Shown in pieces: positions 41,644-51,208 of a DNA stretch of 64,000 bases. The stretch's first letter is position 1, and every line of letters starts with the position of its first letter. Below the pieces are notes generated by a model. The model was not told where the DNA came from. It saw only the letters and a program-made list of their open reading frames with translations, and did no database searches. Origin of the DNA: Candidatus Babeliales bacterium (GTDB taxonomy: Bacteria > Babelota > Babeliae > Babelales > JABDEC01); the NCBI GenBank assembly GCA_031292305.1, contig JARLHJ010000012.1:5209-69208 (forward strand), read 5' to 3'. A program made the position numbers and the translations under genes.

Positions 41644-42051
41644 TCATGAAATTATACAACAATTTTTTTCAGTATTTAATATAGGCATATACATGTATTC
41701 TAAATAATAAATTGATTCGTTTGTTTGTAATTTATATAAATCATTATTTAACTTTAAAAGATTAACCCAACTATATGGTGTTTTTAATTTATTATTATCA
41801 AAAAATATATTCAAAGGTAGATAACATAATAGTTTTTTATTGCTAATCATTATGTTTACAGGAACAATTAGATCGTTTTCAGGATCATTTTCTAATGAAT
41901 AATTTATCTGATGCTTAGGGACGAAATATTTTTTTTTATGTTTAGATTGTCTAATTATATGTTGATTAGTTAATATTTTAATTGTTCCTAAAAATTCTTC
42001 CGAAAAGATATAATTAAAAAAAAGTAAGATTAAAAATATTTTTAATATCAT
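41644..42051 (-). CDS. Secreted hypothetical protein (135 aa)
   Basis: AAGGGGCGT precedes the ATG. A signal peptide (MILKIFLILLFFNYIFSEEF) precedes a beta-rich domain (KIYNLENDP-like turns, LLCYLPLNIFFDNNKLKTPY) ending NTEKNCCIIS with a C-terminal Cys pair. The N- and C-terminal Cys layout is odd for a periplasmic protein; Cys-Cys-x-x-x at the extreme end is worth noting only as a curiosity. Unknown function. Confidence 0.6.
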   Translation of the reverse strand: MILKIFLILLFFNYIFSEEFLGTIKILTNQHIIRQSKHKKKYFVPKHQINYSLENDPENDLIVPVNIMISNKKLLCYLPLNIFFDNNKLKTPYSWVNLLKLNNDLYKLQTNESIYYLEYMYMPILNTEKNCCIIS

Positions 42052-42159
42052 ACGCCCCTTAAATAGATTTAAGTTACTATTGCATAATTATATATATATT
42101 TTCAATAGTTATGTTCCAATAATTATTCTTTCTTAAGAAAAAAATATAAGATAGTTAGT

Positions 42160-42693
42160 ATGAAAAATATAGGCATAGTTTTAAAAACTTTTTTTCCAAT
42201 TAAGCAACAAATCTTAGTTTTAGATAGAAAACTAGGAAAGCTCTTTTTGTCGTCTAAGCATCAAAATAATTTATTGCGTTTATGCAATGGAGTAGTTTTT
42301 GAGTATAATTTAGAATCACAAAATGATAAAAATTTAATCACTGACGTAGATATTATTAGGTTTCCAAATGTAGGTGAAAATATTTTATTTTTTCATCACA
42401 TTCTTGAATTGTATAATTTTTTTATTCCTATAGGATTTACATATTGCCAATTGTTTGATTCGCTTTACTCAATGTATGATTTGTTGGAGCAAGAAAATAT
42501 AACAAAAAAAGAGCAAAAATTGTTTTTATATCAATTTTTTTCATTATTAGGAATGTGTCCTATTAATGAAAAAGAGTTTGGATTAAACAGTATAGATTTG
42601 CAAGATGAAAAGTTTTTAGAAAAATGGATTAATACTTGTATTAATTCGCATCCTAACGTTAGTTTTTTAAAAACAAAGATTCCTTTTAACTAG
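42160..42693 (+). CDS. Cytosolic hypothetical protein, weakly RecO-like
   Basis: The 177-aa protein has no signal peptide and starts MKNIGIVLKTFFPIKQQILV then LDRKLGKLFLSSK. This resembles the N-terminal OB-fold entry of RecO (I-V-L-K-T, then I-L-x-L-x-x-R-x-x-G-K). A helical remainder includes NILFFHHILELYNFFIPIGF and KKEQKLFLYQFFSLLGMCP. RecO mediates RecA loading. The match is by eye and weak; the zinc-site Cys residues of RecO are missing. It is followed 12 bases later by the giant MscS gene. Confidence 0.55.
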   Translation: MKNIGIVLKTFFPIKQQILVLDRKLGKLFLSSKHQNNLLRLCNGVVFEYNLESQNDKNLITDVDIIRFPNVGENILFFHHILELYNFFIPIGFTYCQLFDSLYSMYDLLEQENITKKEQKLFLYQFFSLLGMCPINEKEFGLNSIDLQDEKFLEKWINTCINSHPNVSFLKTKIPFN

Positions 42694-42705
42694 GATAAAT
42701 AAATT

Positions 42706-45700
42706 ATGAAAAATTTAGTACTCAGTTTTATTTTATTTTTAAACGTTGTCACAGTAAACGCTGATTGGTTTAGTTTTTTGCCATTTTCTGAAAAAAAAGA
42801 AAAGGCAGCAGATAGTCAGTTAATTATAGCCAGTGGCGTTCAAGAAAAACAACATCAACTTAATATATTAAAAAAAGAAAAAGAATTATTAGAAAGTTCG
42901 GATAAAGAATTTTTTGAGACGCTTCAGTCGGAATTAAATATAATAAATCAAAAAATATCAGATATTAAAGAAAAATTACAATCTTCTACCTTTGATTCAG
43001 CATTTCATAATAAAATGTTATCGAAGTTAAATGAAATTTCTCAAGTATTATTGGATACACAGCTTTTAAGAAAAAAAATTGTAGAAGTTATTGATCAAAA
43101 TATAGAAATGCTAGAAACCTATCTTAAAGACCCTTATTTTAAGAATATTAAAGTTGAAACAAAAACTTCTTATGAATTTAATACGCTTTATAAGTTGAGC
43201 AAAGACATTTCTAAATCTGAAGAAGAATTAAAATGCCTAAATGAAGAAAAAATAGCATTGGAATCTAGCTTAGAGTCAAATAAAAAGGATTTAATTGCAT
43301 TAGATAAAGATATTAAATTAAAAGAAAAAGATAGAAAAAATGGGCTAAAGTTAAATGCTACAGATGAATCATTATCAGTTGCACAACGTGGTGAACTATT
43401 AGATTTAGATATACAGTTAATTAATACTAAAAAAAGATTTTTAGAACTAAAGTTTAAAGAGTTAAGTAATAAATTGATGCTGTTAAATACAAGAGCATTT
43501 GTTGCAGATTCTATTTTAAAAATTCTTAAATCTAATTTGATAGTAATAGAAAACTCTCTGTGGATTTCTGAATCTGATATAGATTATTATGAAGATGAAC
43601 TAATCAATAAAAAACGTGAATCAATAGAAGCTCAATCAAATTATTCACAAAATATTAAAAGGCTTTCACAAGAAAAAGAACAATTAAGTAAAGAAATAGA
43701 AACACTAAGTAAAAAATATAAAATTCATATAACAGATTTAAATGAACTTAATTTATGGAATATAGACCCTGATACTGTAAATTCAGAAGTAGGTCTTTAT
43801 GAATTAGGATATATATACGATAGAATATTTGCTTTAGAGCGTGAGATTGAGTTAAAAGAAACAATGCGAGAGTTAGAAAGAGAAAAAATTGAGGCAGAGG
43901 AATTTTTAATAAAAATTCTAACTTCTTGGCATAAAATCACACAACATAAATTTAAATCAGAAGAAGATATTAATAACGAAATAAAAACTTATGAAGATTA
44001 TAAGATTGATACTAGTCGTGCAATTGCATCTTACAGAGATAAGATAAATATAGTTACTAATTTATTAAATAATCAAATTAGGGCATTAAATAATTTAAAA
44101 GAACGTATTACAATATTAGATCAAAATGAATCTAAATTTATAAAGAGATATGGTAAAGACAATTTTAAAAAGGCTCATTCATTATTGGAAAAAGTAGAAG
44201 AGCAAAAAAACATTCAAACAGATTTCAATAATAGATTAATTGAGGCATATTCTAATTTAATAAATTATAAGAAGAATTCCTTAAAACAAATAAATGTTAT
44301 AGTAGATAAATTAGAACGTGCCGTAGGTATTTTACAACGTTCTGAATATGCTATTTCTTGGTCGAATATTAAAAACATTAGTCCAGATATTGGATTGTTT
44401 TTATTTGATCTAAAAAATGTGATAGTATCTTCTATTTCAACAACCGGTATTAAAACAATATTTAGTAAATTATCTGCATTTGCAGGAAATTTTAATTCAT
44501 TATTTATGTTCTTAATTATAATGTTGTTAATTTTAATATCTTACTTCTTGTTAAGAAAATTTTTATTAATACTTTATCAGGATTTTTTACTAGTAAGACC
44601 CGCAAATAAAATCTTATATTTTTTAAATTCTTTAGTGGCATTAATAATAGGATTTACGGCTTTTAATTTATTAAGTCTTTATATTTGGTCAATAATTTTT
44701 AGTTTAATTAGATTTAAATATATTACAGATTTAAGCTTTAGAGTTGTTTTTTATTTAGTTTCAATCCCATATTTGTGTTCCATAGTTACTAAGTTTGCTC
44801 ATTTTTTGATCGCATTTAACATTAAAAATAATTTTTCATTATTAAATGCATCTTTTCAAAAACGATTTGTGAATGTTTTTCAATTTCTTTTATACTCAAC
44901 AATTATAATTTTCTTTTTCCGCGAAGCTTTCTTATTAATTACATATGGTAAATCAGAGCTTCCAATATTGCTATTAGCCTTTTATTCAATAATTTTAAGA
45001 TCAGGTTTAATATTCTTAATTGGTAAAGAAGAAATATTAAGTTTTATTCCAACATCAGGAGGCACTGGAACTTGGAATTGGATAAGGACTAAAATAGATA
45101 AATATTATTATCTAATTCTTATAGTAATAATAGGTGTAATTATAATTAGTGATCCTTATATAGGTGGCTTTAGTAAATTAGTTTCATTTATATTGCAGGG
45201 GATTATATATACAGCTTTATTATTTGTTGTTTTATGGTGGCTGCAAATATTCTTAAAAAAGATTTCTTCAGCGGCATTTTTTAAATTAGATGAAGAAGAT
45301 GTTGCTCATGAAAGATTTTTATATGCAAAAACTTTCTATAGTATATTTACAATAGTTGCCATTTTATTTTTCATATGTTCAGTGGCATTTATTTGTGCAA
45401 AAATATGGGGATTGCCTGTATCTATAGATAAAGTTTCTGATGCGCTCAACGTTACACTTTTTAATGTAAGGGGTGATTTAGATCAATTAATTCCTATTAC
45501 ATTAAGATCTTTCCTAACAATATTTGTTTTTATTATGGCAAGTTTTGTAGTTGCATGGGTTTTTGAACGTTTTATTCTACGTAGAATATTTGATATTTTA
45601 TTAGTAGACCAAGGTGTTCAAAGTATAATTTCAAGCATTAGTTATTATCTAATTCTTATAATTATTATTTTAGTTGGTTTTTTACATGTAGGTTTCGGCG

Positions 45701-46317
45701 GAATGATTCCAGTAGTTCTTGGTGCATTAGCTGTTGGCTTAGCTTTTGCAATTAAAGAACCTGCAAATGATATTATTGGATATTTTATAATTGCAGTAGA
45801 ACGTTCCATAAAGATTGGTGATTATATAGAAGTTGATCCAAACACTAAAGGCATTGTACGCAGTATTAGTGCAAGATCGATAGTTATAAGACGTAATAAT
45901 AGTGTGAGTATTATTGTTCCTAATTCTAAAATAATTAGTGCATCTTTCTATAACTGGAACTATGTAAGAGGCTTTGTAGCTTTTGAAGATATAGTATTAA
46001 CAATACCATTTAATGTAGATCCTGAAAAAGTATCAAAGTTATTGTTTCAAGTATTAGATGAAAACCCAAATATATTAAAGAGCCCAGCACCTGTAGTCAG
46101 ATTAGATGATTTTAGTGAAAATGGTTATGTGTTTATGGTAAGAGGTTTTTTAAGTTCACAAAATGTAACTAATATGTGGAACATTGCAAGTGGTGTTAGA
46201 CTTGGTATTGTTAAAAAATTACGTGAAAATAATATAGAAATCTCAGAAGCTATTAGAAAAGTTATTATTGCCCCTGAATCCTTGGCTATATTAAATAAAG
46301 GCTTACAAGATAAGTAA
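42706..46317 (+). CDS. Large MscS-family (MscK-like) mechanosensitive channel
   Basis: AGGATAAATAAATT precedes the ATG. The 1203-aa product has a signal peptide (MKNLVLSFILFLNVVTVNA) and a long periplasmic coiled coil (about 40-560) of Lys/Glu/Leu heptads. Many membrane helices (about 590-1000) and a C-terminal MscS domain follow. The pore helix and beta domain are typical: GALAVGLAFAIKEPANDIIG, IKIGDYIEVDPNTKGIVRSI and RNNSVSIIVPNSKIISASFY. Like KefA/MscK it is expected to gate on membrane tension. With MscL it gives two independent osmotic valves. Confidence 0.92.
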   Translation: MKNLVLSFILFLNVVTVNADWFSFLPFSEKKEKAADSQLIIASGVQEKQHQLNILKKEKELLESSDKEFFETLQSELNIINQKISDIKEKLQSSTFDSAFHNKMLSKLNEISQVLLDTQLLRKKIVEVIDQNIEMLETYLKDPYFKNIKVETKTSYEFNTLYKLSKDISKSEEELKCLNEEKIALESSLESNKKDLIALDKDIKLKEKDRKNGLKLNATDESLSVAQRGELLDLDIQLINTKKRFLELKFKELSNKLMLLNTRAFVADSILKILKSNLIVIENSLWISESDIDYYEDELINKKRESIEAQSNYSQNIKRLSQEKEQLSKEIETLSKKYKIHITDLNELNLWNIDPDTVNSEVGLYELGYIYDRIFALEREIELKETMRELEREKIEAEEFLIKILTSWHKITQHKFKSEEDINNEIKTYEDYKIDTSRAIASYRDKINIVTNLLNNQIRALNNLKERITILDQNESKFIKRYGKDNFKKAHSLLEKVEEQKNIQTDFNNRLIEAYSNLINYKKNSLKQINVIVDKLERAVGILQRSEYAISWSNIKNISPDIGLFLFDLKNVIVSSISTTGIKTIFSKLSAFAGNFNSLFMFLIIMLLILISYFLLRKFLLILYQDFLLVRPANKILYFLNSLVALIIGFTAFNLLSLYIWSIIFSLIRFKYITDLSFRVVFYLVSIPYLCSIVTKFAHFLIAFNIKNNFSLLNASFQKRFVNVFQFLLYSTIIIFFFREAFLLITYGKSELPILLLAFYSIILRSGLIFLIGKEEILSFIPTSGGTGTWNWIRTKIDKYYYLILIVIIGVIIISDPYIGGFSKLVSFILQGIIYTALLFVVLWWLQIFLKKISSAAFFKLDEEDVAHERFLYAKTFYSIFTIVAILFFICSVAFICAKIWGLPVSIDKVSDALNVTLFNVRGDLDQLIPITLRSFLTIFVFIMASFVVAWVFERFILRRIFDILLVDQGVQSIISSISYYLILIIIILVGFLHVGFGGMIPVVLGALAVGLAFAIKEPANDIIGYFIIAVERSIKIGDYIEVDPNTKGIVRSISARSIVIRRNNSVSIIVPNSKIISASFYNWNYVRGFVAFEDIVLTIPFNVDPEKVSKLLFQVLDENPNILKSPAPVVRLDDFSENGYVFMVRGFLSSQNVTNMWNIASGVRLGIVKKLRENNIEISEAIRKVIIAPESLAILNKGLQDK

Positions 46318-46409
46318 GCAAGGTTTTAAAAACTCTATATAGTTACATTACTCAGATTGAATAATTTTCAACAAAAATAGCATTAGAGTCTTGTTTTCTA
46401 TCTTTATAA

Positions 46410-46428
46410 TATGTTACCCTTGAATTAA
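46410..46428 (+). promoter_or_regulatory. Candidate promoter, TATGTTA type
   Basis: TATGTTACCCTTGAATTAA, one base different from 14494-14512. A TTGTTT hexamer lies 13 bases upstream. The AAGGGG ribosome site follows 3 bases after the block. Confidence 0.5.
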
Positions 46429-46441
46429 AGAAGGGGAGCAC

Positions 46442-49174
46442 ATGGAAATAAAAAAGATAATATTTATTGTTTTGGTTGCATTTATTACCAGCGAAAACCT
46501 ATTTGCTGCTGGCTTTAATTTAAATATAGTTAATAAAAGTACAAAAACGATTTGGGTACAATCGCAAAAAGATACACGTGTAGGGTATAATTATATTCCA
46601 GGTAGTTTAATACCTGTTAACTCTAACATGACTCAAACTTTGTCTTCTGAAGTATCTAGTGTTCCTTATTATTTTTTCTATTCCAATGTAAGTAATGCTC
46701 CAAGTATGGCACAAATTACATTTGACGCATCAGGATTTACTGCAAATTCTAATCCCCTAGGATTTCCAATAAAAACTAACTATTTATATCAATTTGATAA
46801 TACTCAATTGACGCAAAAGCCAAGTGATTTTACAATTTATGTAACTGACCCTACTTGTAATTATAATGCGTCAGCGCCTGCTTGGGATTACAGTGTTGAT
46901 AGTAATGGAAATGCTTCAAATTTTAAATGTGTTGCTCAGGAAAATTCAATAACTGCAGGTCATTTTAATTTTCAAAATAATACTAACCAAGATGCCATTT
47001 CTATTACAGGATTTAATCCTGGTTTTGGGTCATGTACACCTGGTTTACCAACCGGAATAGCGCATGGCAATAGTGCTAGTTTTGATGCTTGGTGCACAAT
47101 TAATTCTGCGGGCTCTATTCAATACACACCTATAGGTGGTAGTGCACAAACTATAAGTTTAAAAAATATAAATACAACAGATACATATTTTCAAATTACA
47201 TTTAACCAAAGTAGTGTTACTTTAAATTCGGGTACAACTAGTGGAAGTTACCCTAATGCAATTGGTACATTTACATATGTATCACCGACTGCTACTGCAT
47301 CAGTAACAACAACTTTGCCTGCAGTAACAACTCCCACACCGACACCAGTTGCAACCACACCTTCAATAAATTCAATATCAGTAGGGCATTTTAATTTTAC
47401 AAATAATACCAAACAAGATGTAATTTCTATCAATGCATTTAATACAGGTGGGTCCTGCCCAGGACTTGGTTTACCAACAGGCATACAACATGGCAATAGT
47501 GCAGATTTAGATATTTGGTGTGCAATTAATGCCAATGGTTCAATTCAATACACACCTACTGGTGGAAGTGTACAAACAATAAGTTTAAAAAATATAAATA
47601 CAACAGATACATATTTCCAAGTTACATTTAGTCAGACTGGTGTAACTTTAAATTCAGGAAAAAGCAGTGGAAGTTACCCGAATGCAATTGGTACATTTAC
47701 GTATATATCACCAACTCCAACGGTTACCCCGGCGGTTACGGCACCTGTAACACCAGCGGTTACACCGACACCAACTGCAACTCCAATAGTAACTCCAACT
47801 GCGATACCAGCAGCTACGCCTGTAGCACCAACACCTGCAGTAATACCAACAGTAACACCGACAGTAGCTCCAGCTTCGGTGCCAGCAGTTTCGCCTGCAG
47901 CACCAACACCGACACCAACCGTAACACAAACAGTAACTCCAGTTACGACACCAGCAGTTTCGCCTGCAGTAATAGCAATAACACAAGCAGCTGCACCTGC
48001 AGTAACAACTTCGTCTAGTACAACAATTAAGGCACCAGTGGATGTGCCTACGCAATCAATAGTATCAACTACAACTTCTTCACAAGTAGCAGATTCAGAG
48101 CCGATTATATTTTTAACGCCAACATTGACTGAAGAACCAGTTGTAAACACACCTTCAAATAATTCCACATCTGTAGGACATTTTAATTTTACAAATAATA
48201 CCAAGCAAGATGTAATTTCTATTAATGCATTTAACACAGGTGGGTCATGCCCAGGACTTGGTTTGCCAACAGGCATACAACATGGCAATAGTGCAGATTT
48301 AGATGTATGGTGTAAAATTAATGCAAATGGCTTTATTCAATACACACTTACATCTGCAAGTGTACAAACAATAAGTTTAAAGAATATAAATTCAATAGAT
48401 ACATATTTCCAAGTCATATTTAACCAGACTGGTGCAACTTTAAGTTCGGGTACAAGTGCAGGAAGTTATCCTAATGCAATTGGTACATTTACGTATGTGT
48501 CACCAAACGCAGCTGCTAATTCATCAAATGTTGTACCAATACCAACAATAAATACAACTTTGATTCCAGCAGTAACAGCAACAGCAGCTTCGGGAATTCT
48601 AACACCAACTGTTAGTTCTGCAACTCTATCGCCAGTAATTACAACGTCACCAACCACCGTTTCTAATGTTTCATCTGCATTACCAACGCTTCTATCAGAG
48701 TCTACAACTGCAATTCCTGTAACTTCTAATGATAGTGCTACCTCAGTATTGGGAGTGTCAACACCTATAGTTCCTTCAGTAGCTTCAGTACCATTAGCAT
48801 CAACTTTAGTACCTGCGCCGTTAACGCCAGCTTCCACACCTAAGGCTGCCTTAACTTCTGTAACTCCTATTAAAAAAGCTACTGTGGTTGCAAAGCCTAG
48901 TGTTGTATCAAAAAAACCTATTGTACCCGCTAAGCCTGTTGCAAAAAAACCACTTGTGTCAAAGAAACCAGTACCTGTTTTAAAAAAGCCTGTAGTAGCA
49001 AAAAAACCAATTGTAGTCGCAAGACCTGTAATTAAAGTAACTAATAGTGATGGTTGTAAATTAAGTGGTCAGTCTTGTAAGTGTTCAAATACTGGATTAT
49101 CTGGAACATGTAGTATAGGTGATGCTAAACCTGGTTTATATTGCCATTGTGACGAAGAAGAAGACGATTACTGA
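46442..49174 (+). CDS. Secreted protein with an N-terminal module and three repeat domains
   Basis: GAAGGGGAGC precedes the ATG. The 910-aa product has a signal peptide (MEIKKIIFIVLVAFITSENL). An N-terminal beta module at about 24-160 (FNLNIVNKSTKTIWVQSQKD at its start) is shared with the next gene. Three copies of a roughly 108-aa beta domain start at about 172, 314 and 577, each with GHFNF.NNT.QD and SCTPGL/SCPGLGLPTGI and DAWC/DIWC. They are joined by long Thr/Pro/Val/Ala linkers. A Lys/Pro region and a Cys-rich acidic end (SGQSCKCSNTGLSGTC, YCHCDEEEDDY) finish it. It looks like a surface adhesin; binding target unknown. Confidence 0.8.
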   Translation: MEIKKIIFIVLVAFITSENLFAAGFNLNIVNKSTKTIWVQSQKDTRVGYNYIPGSLIPVNSNMTQTLSSEVSSVPYYFFYSNVSNAPSMAQITFDASGFTANSNPLGFPIKTNYLYQFDNTQLTQKPSDFTIYVTDPTCNYNASAPAWDYSVDSNGNASNFKCVAQENSITAGHFNFQNNTNQDAISITGFNPGFGSCTPGLPTGIAHGNSASFDAWCTINSAGSIQYTPIGGSAQTISLKNINTTDTYFQITFNQSSVTLNSGTTSGSYPNAIGTFTYVSPTATASVTTTLPAVTTPTPTPVATTPSINSISVGHFNFTNNTKQDVISINAFNTGGSCPGLGLPTGIQHGNSADLDIWCAINANGSIQYTPTGGSVQTISLKNINTTDTYFQVTFSQTGVTLNSGKSSGSYPNAIGTFTYISPTPTVTPAVTAPVTPAVTPTPTATPIVTPTAIPAATPVAPTPAVIPTVTPTVAPASVPAVSPAAPTPTPTVTQTVTPVTTPAVSPAVIAITQAAAPAVTTSSSTTIKAPVDVPTQSIVSTTTSSQVADSEPIIFLTPTLTEEPVVNTPSNNSTSVGHFNFTNNTKQDVISINAFNTGGSCPGLGLPTGIQHGNSADLDVWCKINANGFIQYTLTSASVQTISLKNINSIDTYFQVIFNQTGATLSSGTSAGSYPNAIGTFTYVSPNAAANSSNVVPIPTINTTLIPAVTATAASGILTPTVSSATLSPVITTSPTTVSNVSSALPTLLSESTTAIPVTSNDSATSVLGVSTPIVPSVASVPLASTLVPAPLTPASTPKAALTSVTPIKKATVVAKPSVVSKKPIVPAKPVAKKPLVSKKPVPVLKKPVVAKKPIVVARPVIKVTNSDGCKLSGQSCKCSNTGLSGTCSIGDAKPGLYCHCDEEEDDY

Positions 49175-49268
49175 TAAGTTGCAAAAGAAGACGACTTTGA
49201 TCAAAAAAAGCCTAACTGAATAAATTATTAAAAAATGCATTACAAACACTTGTTTTATATATTTTAAC

Positions 49269-49287
49269 TATGTTACTCTTAAATAAA
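49269..49287 (+). promoter_or_regulatory. Candidate promoter, TATGTTA type
   Basis: TATGTTACTCTTAAATAAA resembles the blocks at 14494 and 46410, with TTGTTT again 13 bases upstream. The AAAAAGGGG of the next gene follows. Confidence 0.45.
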
Positions 49288-49306
49288 AAGTAAAAAGGGG
49301 TAAAGT

Positions 49307-50548
49307 ATGAAATTTATAAATAAGATTTTCCTACTAGGTTGTTTAGGTGTATATGGCTTAAATGGCGCTGGTTTTAATTTAAATATAGTTAATAAAAGTA
49401 CAAAAACTATTTGGGTGCAATCTCAAAAAGACGTACGCGTGGGGTATAATTATACTCCAGGTAGTTTAATACCTGTTAATTCTAATATGACTCAAACTTT
49501 GTATTCTGAAGTGCCTAGTGTTCCTTATTATTTTTTTTATTCCAATGCAAGTAAGGCTCCAAGTATGGCACAAATTACCTTTGATTCAACAGGATTTACT
49601 GCAAGTTCTAATCCAATAGGATTTCCAATAAAAACTAATTATATATATAAATTTGATAATACTAAATTGGTACAAAAGCCAAGTGATTTTACCATTTATA
49701 TTAGTGATCCTAAATGTAGTTATACATCAGCTTCTGCGGTATGGGATTATAATGTTGATGGTGCTGGAAATGCTTCTGGTTTTACTTGTGTAACGCCTCC
49801 AATAGCCAATGGGCATTTTAATTTTATAAATAACACAGCCGATACAATTTCTATAACAAAATTTAATTCAGGTGCTGGATCATGTACTCCTGGTTTACCA
49901 CAAGGTATACAGCCTGGAAATAGCGCAAGTTTTGATGCTTGGTGCCCAATTAATACAAATGGATCTATTGAATTTACGCCAGTGGGCGGCAAAGCTCAAT
50001 CAATTGATTTAAAAAAACTGAATACAGATACATACTTTCAAATAAAATTTGATAAAAGTAGTAGTATTGTAACATTAAATTCTGGTACAGATGGAAAAAC
50101 TTATTCAAATCTTGTTACTAGCGTTGCTTATACGCCAGCGCCCCTATCAGCTCTTAATCCTAATTTTACTACAGGGTCTATTAATGGAAAATTTAAATAT
50201 CAAAATGATACAAATGATAAAATAACAATTAAGAGTATTACAAATTGTAGTCCTTGGATGCCAATGTTAAATCCGGGTGATGCTCCATCAACAGATTATT
50301 GGGGTTGTTCATTTACTAGTCCAATTAGTACGATTACCTATACAACAAGCAAAGATGGTTCAGCAAGTAATACTATAAGAAAAATCACTTTTTCTAATCT
50401 TTTTTCTACAGATAAAGATTTTCGTATTAGGTTTGCAGATAGAGTTTATTTAGAATCCGGACCGGTAGGTACAGGTGTGGCTTCTGATGCTAATAAAACT
50501 ATAGCATGGCCTCGTATATTAGCTTCTACAGTTTATCCTGCATCATAA
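49307..50548 (+). CDS. Secreted paralog of the 46442 gene (413 aa)
   Basis: AAAAGGGG precedes the ATG. After a signal peptide the N-terminal module is nearly the same as in the 910-aa protein (FNLNIVNKSTKTIWVQSQKD, GYNYTPGSLIPVNSNMTQTL). One copy of the GHFNF...DAWC repeat domain (about 166-265) follows. A different C-terminal domain starts near 285 (GKFKYQNDTNDKITIKSITN) and seems a divergent copy of the same fold. No proline linker. A perfect palindrome follows the stop. Confidence 0.78.
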   Translation: MKFINKIFLLGCLGVYGLNGAGFNLNIVNKSTKTIWVQSQKDVRVGYNYTPGSLIPVNSNMTQTLYSEVPSVPYYFFYSNASKAPSMAQITFDSTGFTASSNPIGFPIKTNYIYKFDNTKLVQKPSDFTIYISDPKCSYTSASAVWDYNVDGAGNASGFTCVTPPIANGHFNFINNTADTISITKFNSGAGSCTPGLPQGIQPGNSASFDAWCPINTNGSIEFTPVGGKAQSIDLKKLNTDTYFQIKFDKSSSIVTLNSGTDGKTYSNLVTSVAYTPAPLSALNPNFTTGSINGKFKYQNDTNDKITIKSITNCSPWMPMLNPGDAPSTDYWGCSFTSPISTITYTTSKDGSASNTIRKITFSNLFSTDKDFRIRFADRVYLESGPVGTGVASDANKTIAWPRILASTVYPAS

Positions 50549-50570
50549 TGTATTAGAGCTTATAAATTAC

Positions 50571-50606
50571 TAAGGGATTGATATTAAATTTAATATCAAT
50601 CCCTTA
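50571..50606. terminator. Perfect 36-bp palindrome
   Basis: TAAGGGATTGATATTAAA is followed by its exact reverse complement. It separates the secreted paralog from two minus-strand membrane genes and probably terminates from both sides. Confidence 0.7.
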
Positions 50607-50611
50607 TAAGT

Positions 50612-50872
50612 TTAATCTTTTTTGTGAATCTCAGATCTGTTGTGAATTATAGATTGATTTTTTTTAGATAAATAACTGTTTAATAAAGCTATAAATTTGC
50701 TAAACAATCCACCTAAATATATGCCATAAATTGTTAAAACAAAGCCTGTTATTAAAAGAGGGTAATATAAAATTTTCATTAAAAAACCTGAAATGAAAAG
50801 CAATATTGATACCCCAATTAAAACTAAAAATGAACCTTTATAGCTATCTGGTAAATTGTTTAAAAAATTCAT
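50612..50872 (-). CDS. Small two-helix membrane protein (86 aa)
   Basis: The product has two hydrophobic helices (FLVLIGVSILLFISGFLMKI and YYPLLITGFVLTIYGIYLGG), followed by a basic tail. It is clearly a paralog of the upstream neighbour at 50893, which is 20 bases away and in the same direction. The pattern also resembles the small gene at 29875. Function unknown; the pair may form a membrane complex. Confidence 0.7.
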   Translation of the reverse strand: MNFLNNLPDSYKGSFLVLIGVSILLFISGFLMKILYYPLLITGFVLTIYGIYLGGLFSKFIALLNSYLSKKNQSIIHNRSEIHKKD

Positions 50873-50892
50873 AAATTCCTTTATCTAATTAT

Positions 50893-51144
50893 TTATTTTT
50901 TATGTTCGTGGCTTTTATGATGAGATGATTTACTTTTAGGTAAGTATTTATTTAATACCTTAACATTATCAAAAACTTCGCATTCATATAAACCATAAAC
51001 AACGAATCCAATTCCAGCTATTAACAATGGATAAAATAAAATTTTAGTAATAATACCAGAAATGAAAAGCAAGAATGTTACGCCAATTAAGACTAAAAAT
51101 AATCCGTGTTGTGCTTGTTTAGATAAGTTCTTGAATGAGTTCAT
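50893..51144 (-). CDS. Small two-helix membrane protein (83 aa), paralog of 50612
   Basis: AAAGGAGATCTC precedes the ATG. Helices FLVLIGVTFLLFISGIITKI and FYPLLIAGIGFVVYGLYECE match the neighbouring gene residue for residue in most positions (LVLIG, LLFISG, YPLLI, VVYGLY). The tail is His/Lys-rich (SSHHKSHEHKK). Tandem duplication is likely; function unknown. Confidence 0.7.
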   Translation of the reverse strand: MNSFKNLSKQAQHGLFLVLIGVTFLLFISGIITKILFYPLLIAGIGFVVYGLYECEVFDNVKVLNKYLPKSKSSHHKSHEHKK

Positions 51145-51208
51145 GAGATCTCCTTTATATAATATAAATATATTTCGTAGTATATATCTAAAGATTTTCG
51201 AATTGCAA

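Noticed and set aside
41644-42051. C-terminal CCIIS as a eukaryotic prenylation signal
   Set aside because: The ending C-C-I-I-S superficially allows a CaaX reading (C-I-I-S), but one five-residue tail on an unknown protein is too little to claim host lipid modification; worth testing only if other exported genes show the same end.
47750-48000. Short tandem repeats resembling a CRISPR array
   Set aside because: The repeats are irregular codon repeats for Pro/Thr/Ala/Val within an open frame, without constant-length spacers or cas genes.
47248-48837. Several minus-strand frames inside the 910-aa secreted gene
   Set aside because: They mirror the Thr/Pro/Val/Ala linker codons, have no ribosome sites, and the plus-strand gene is well supported.
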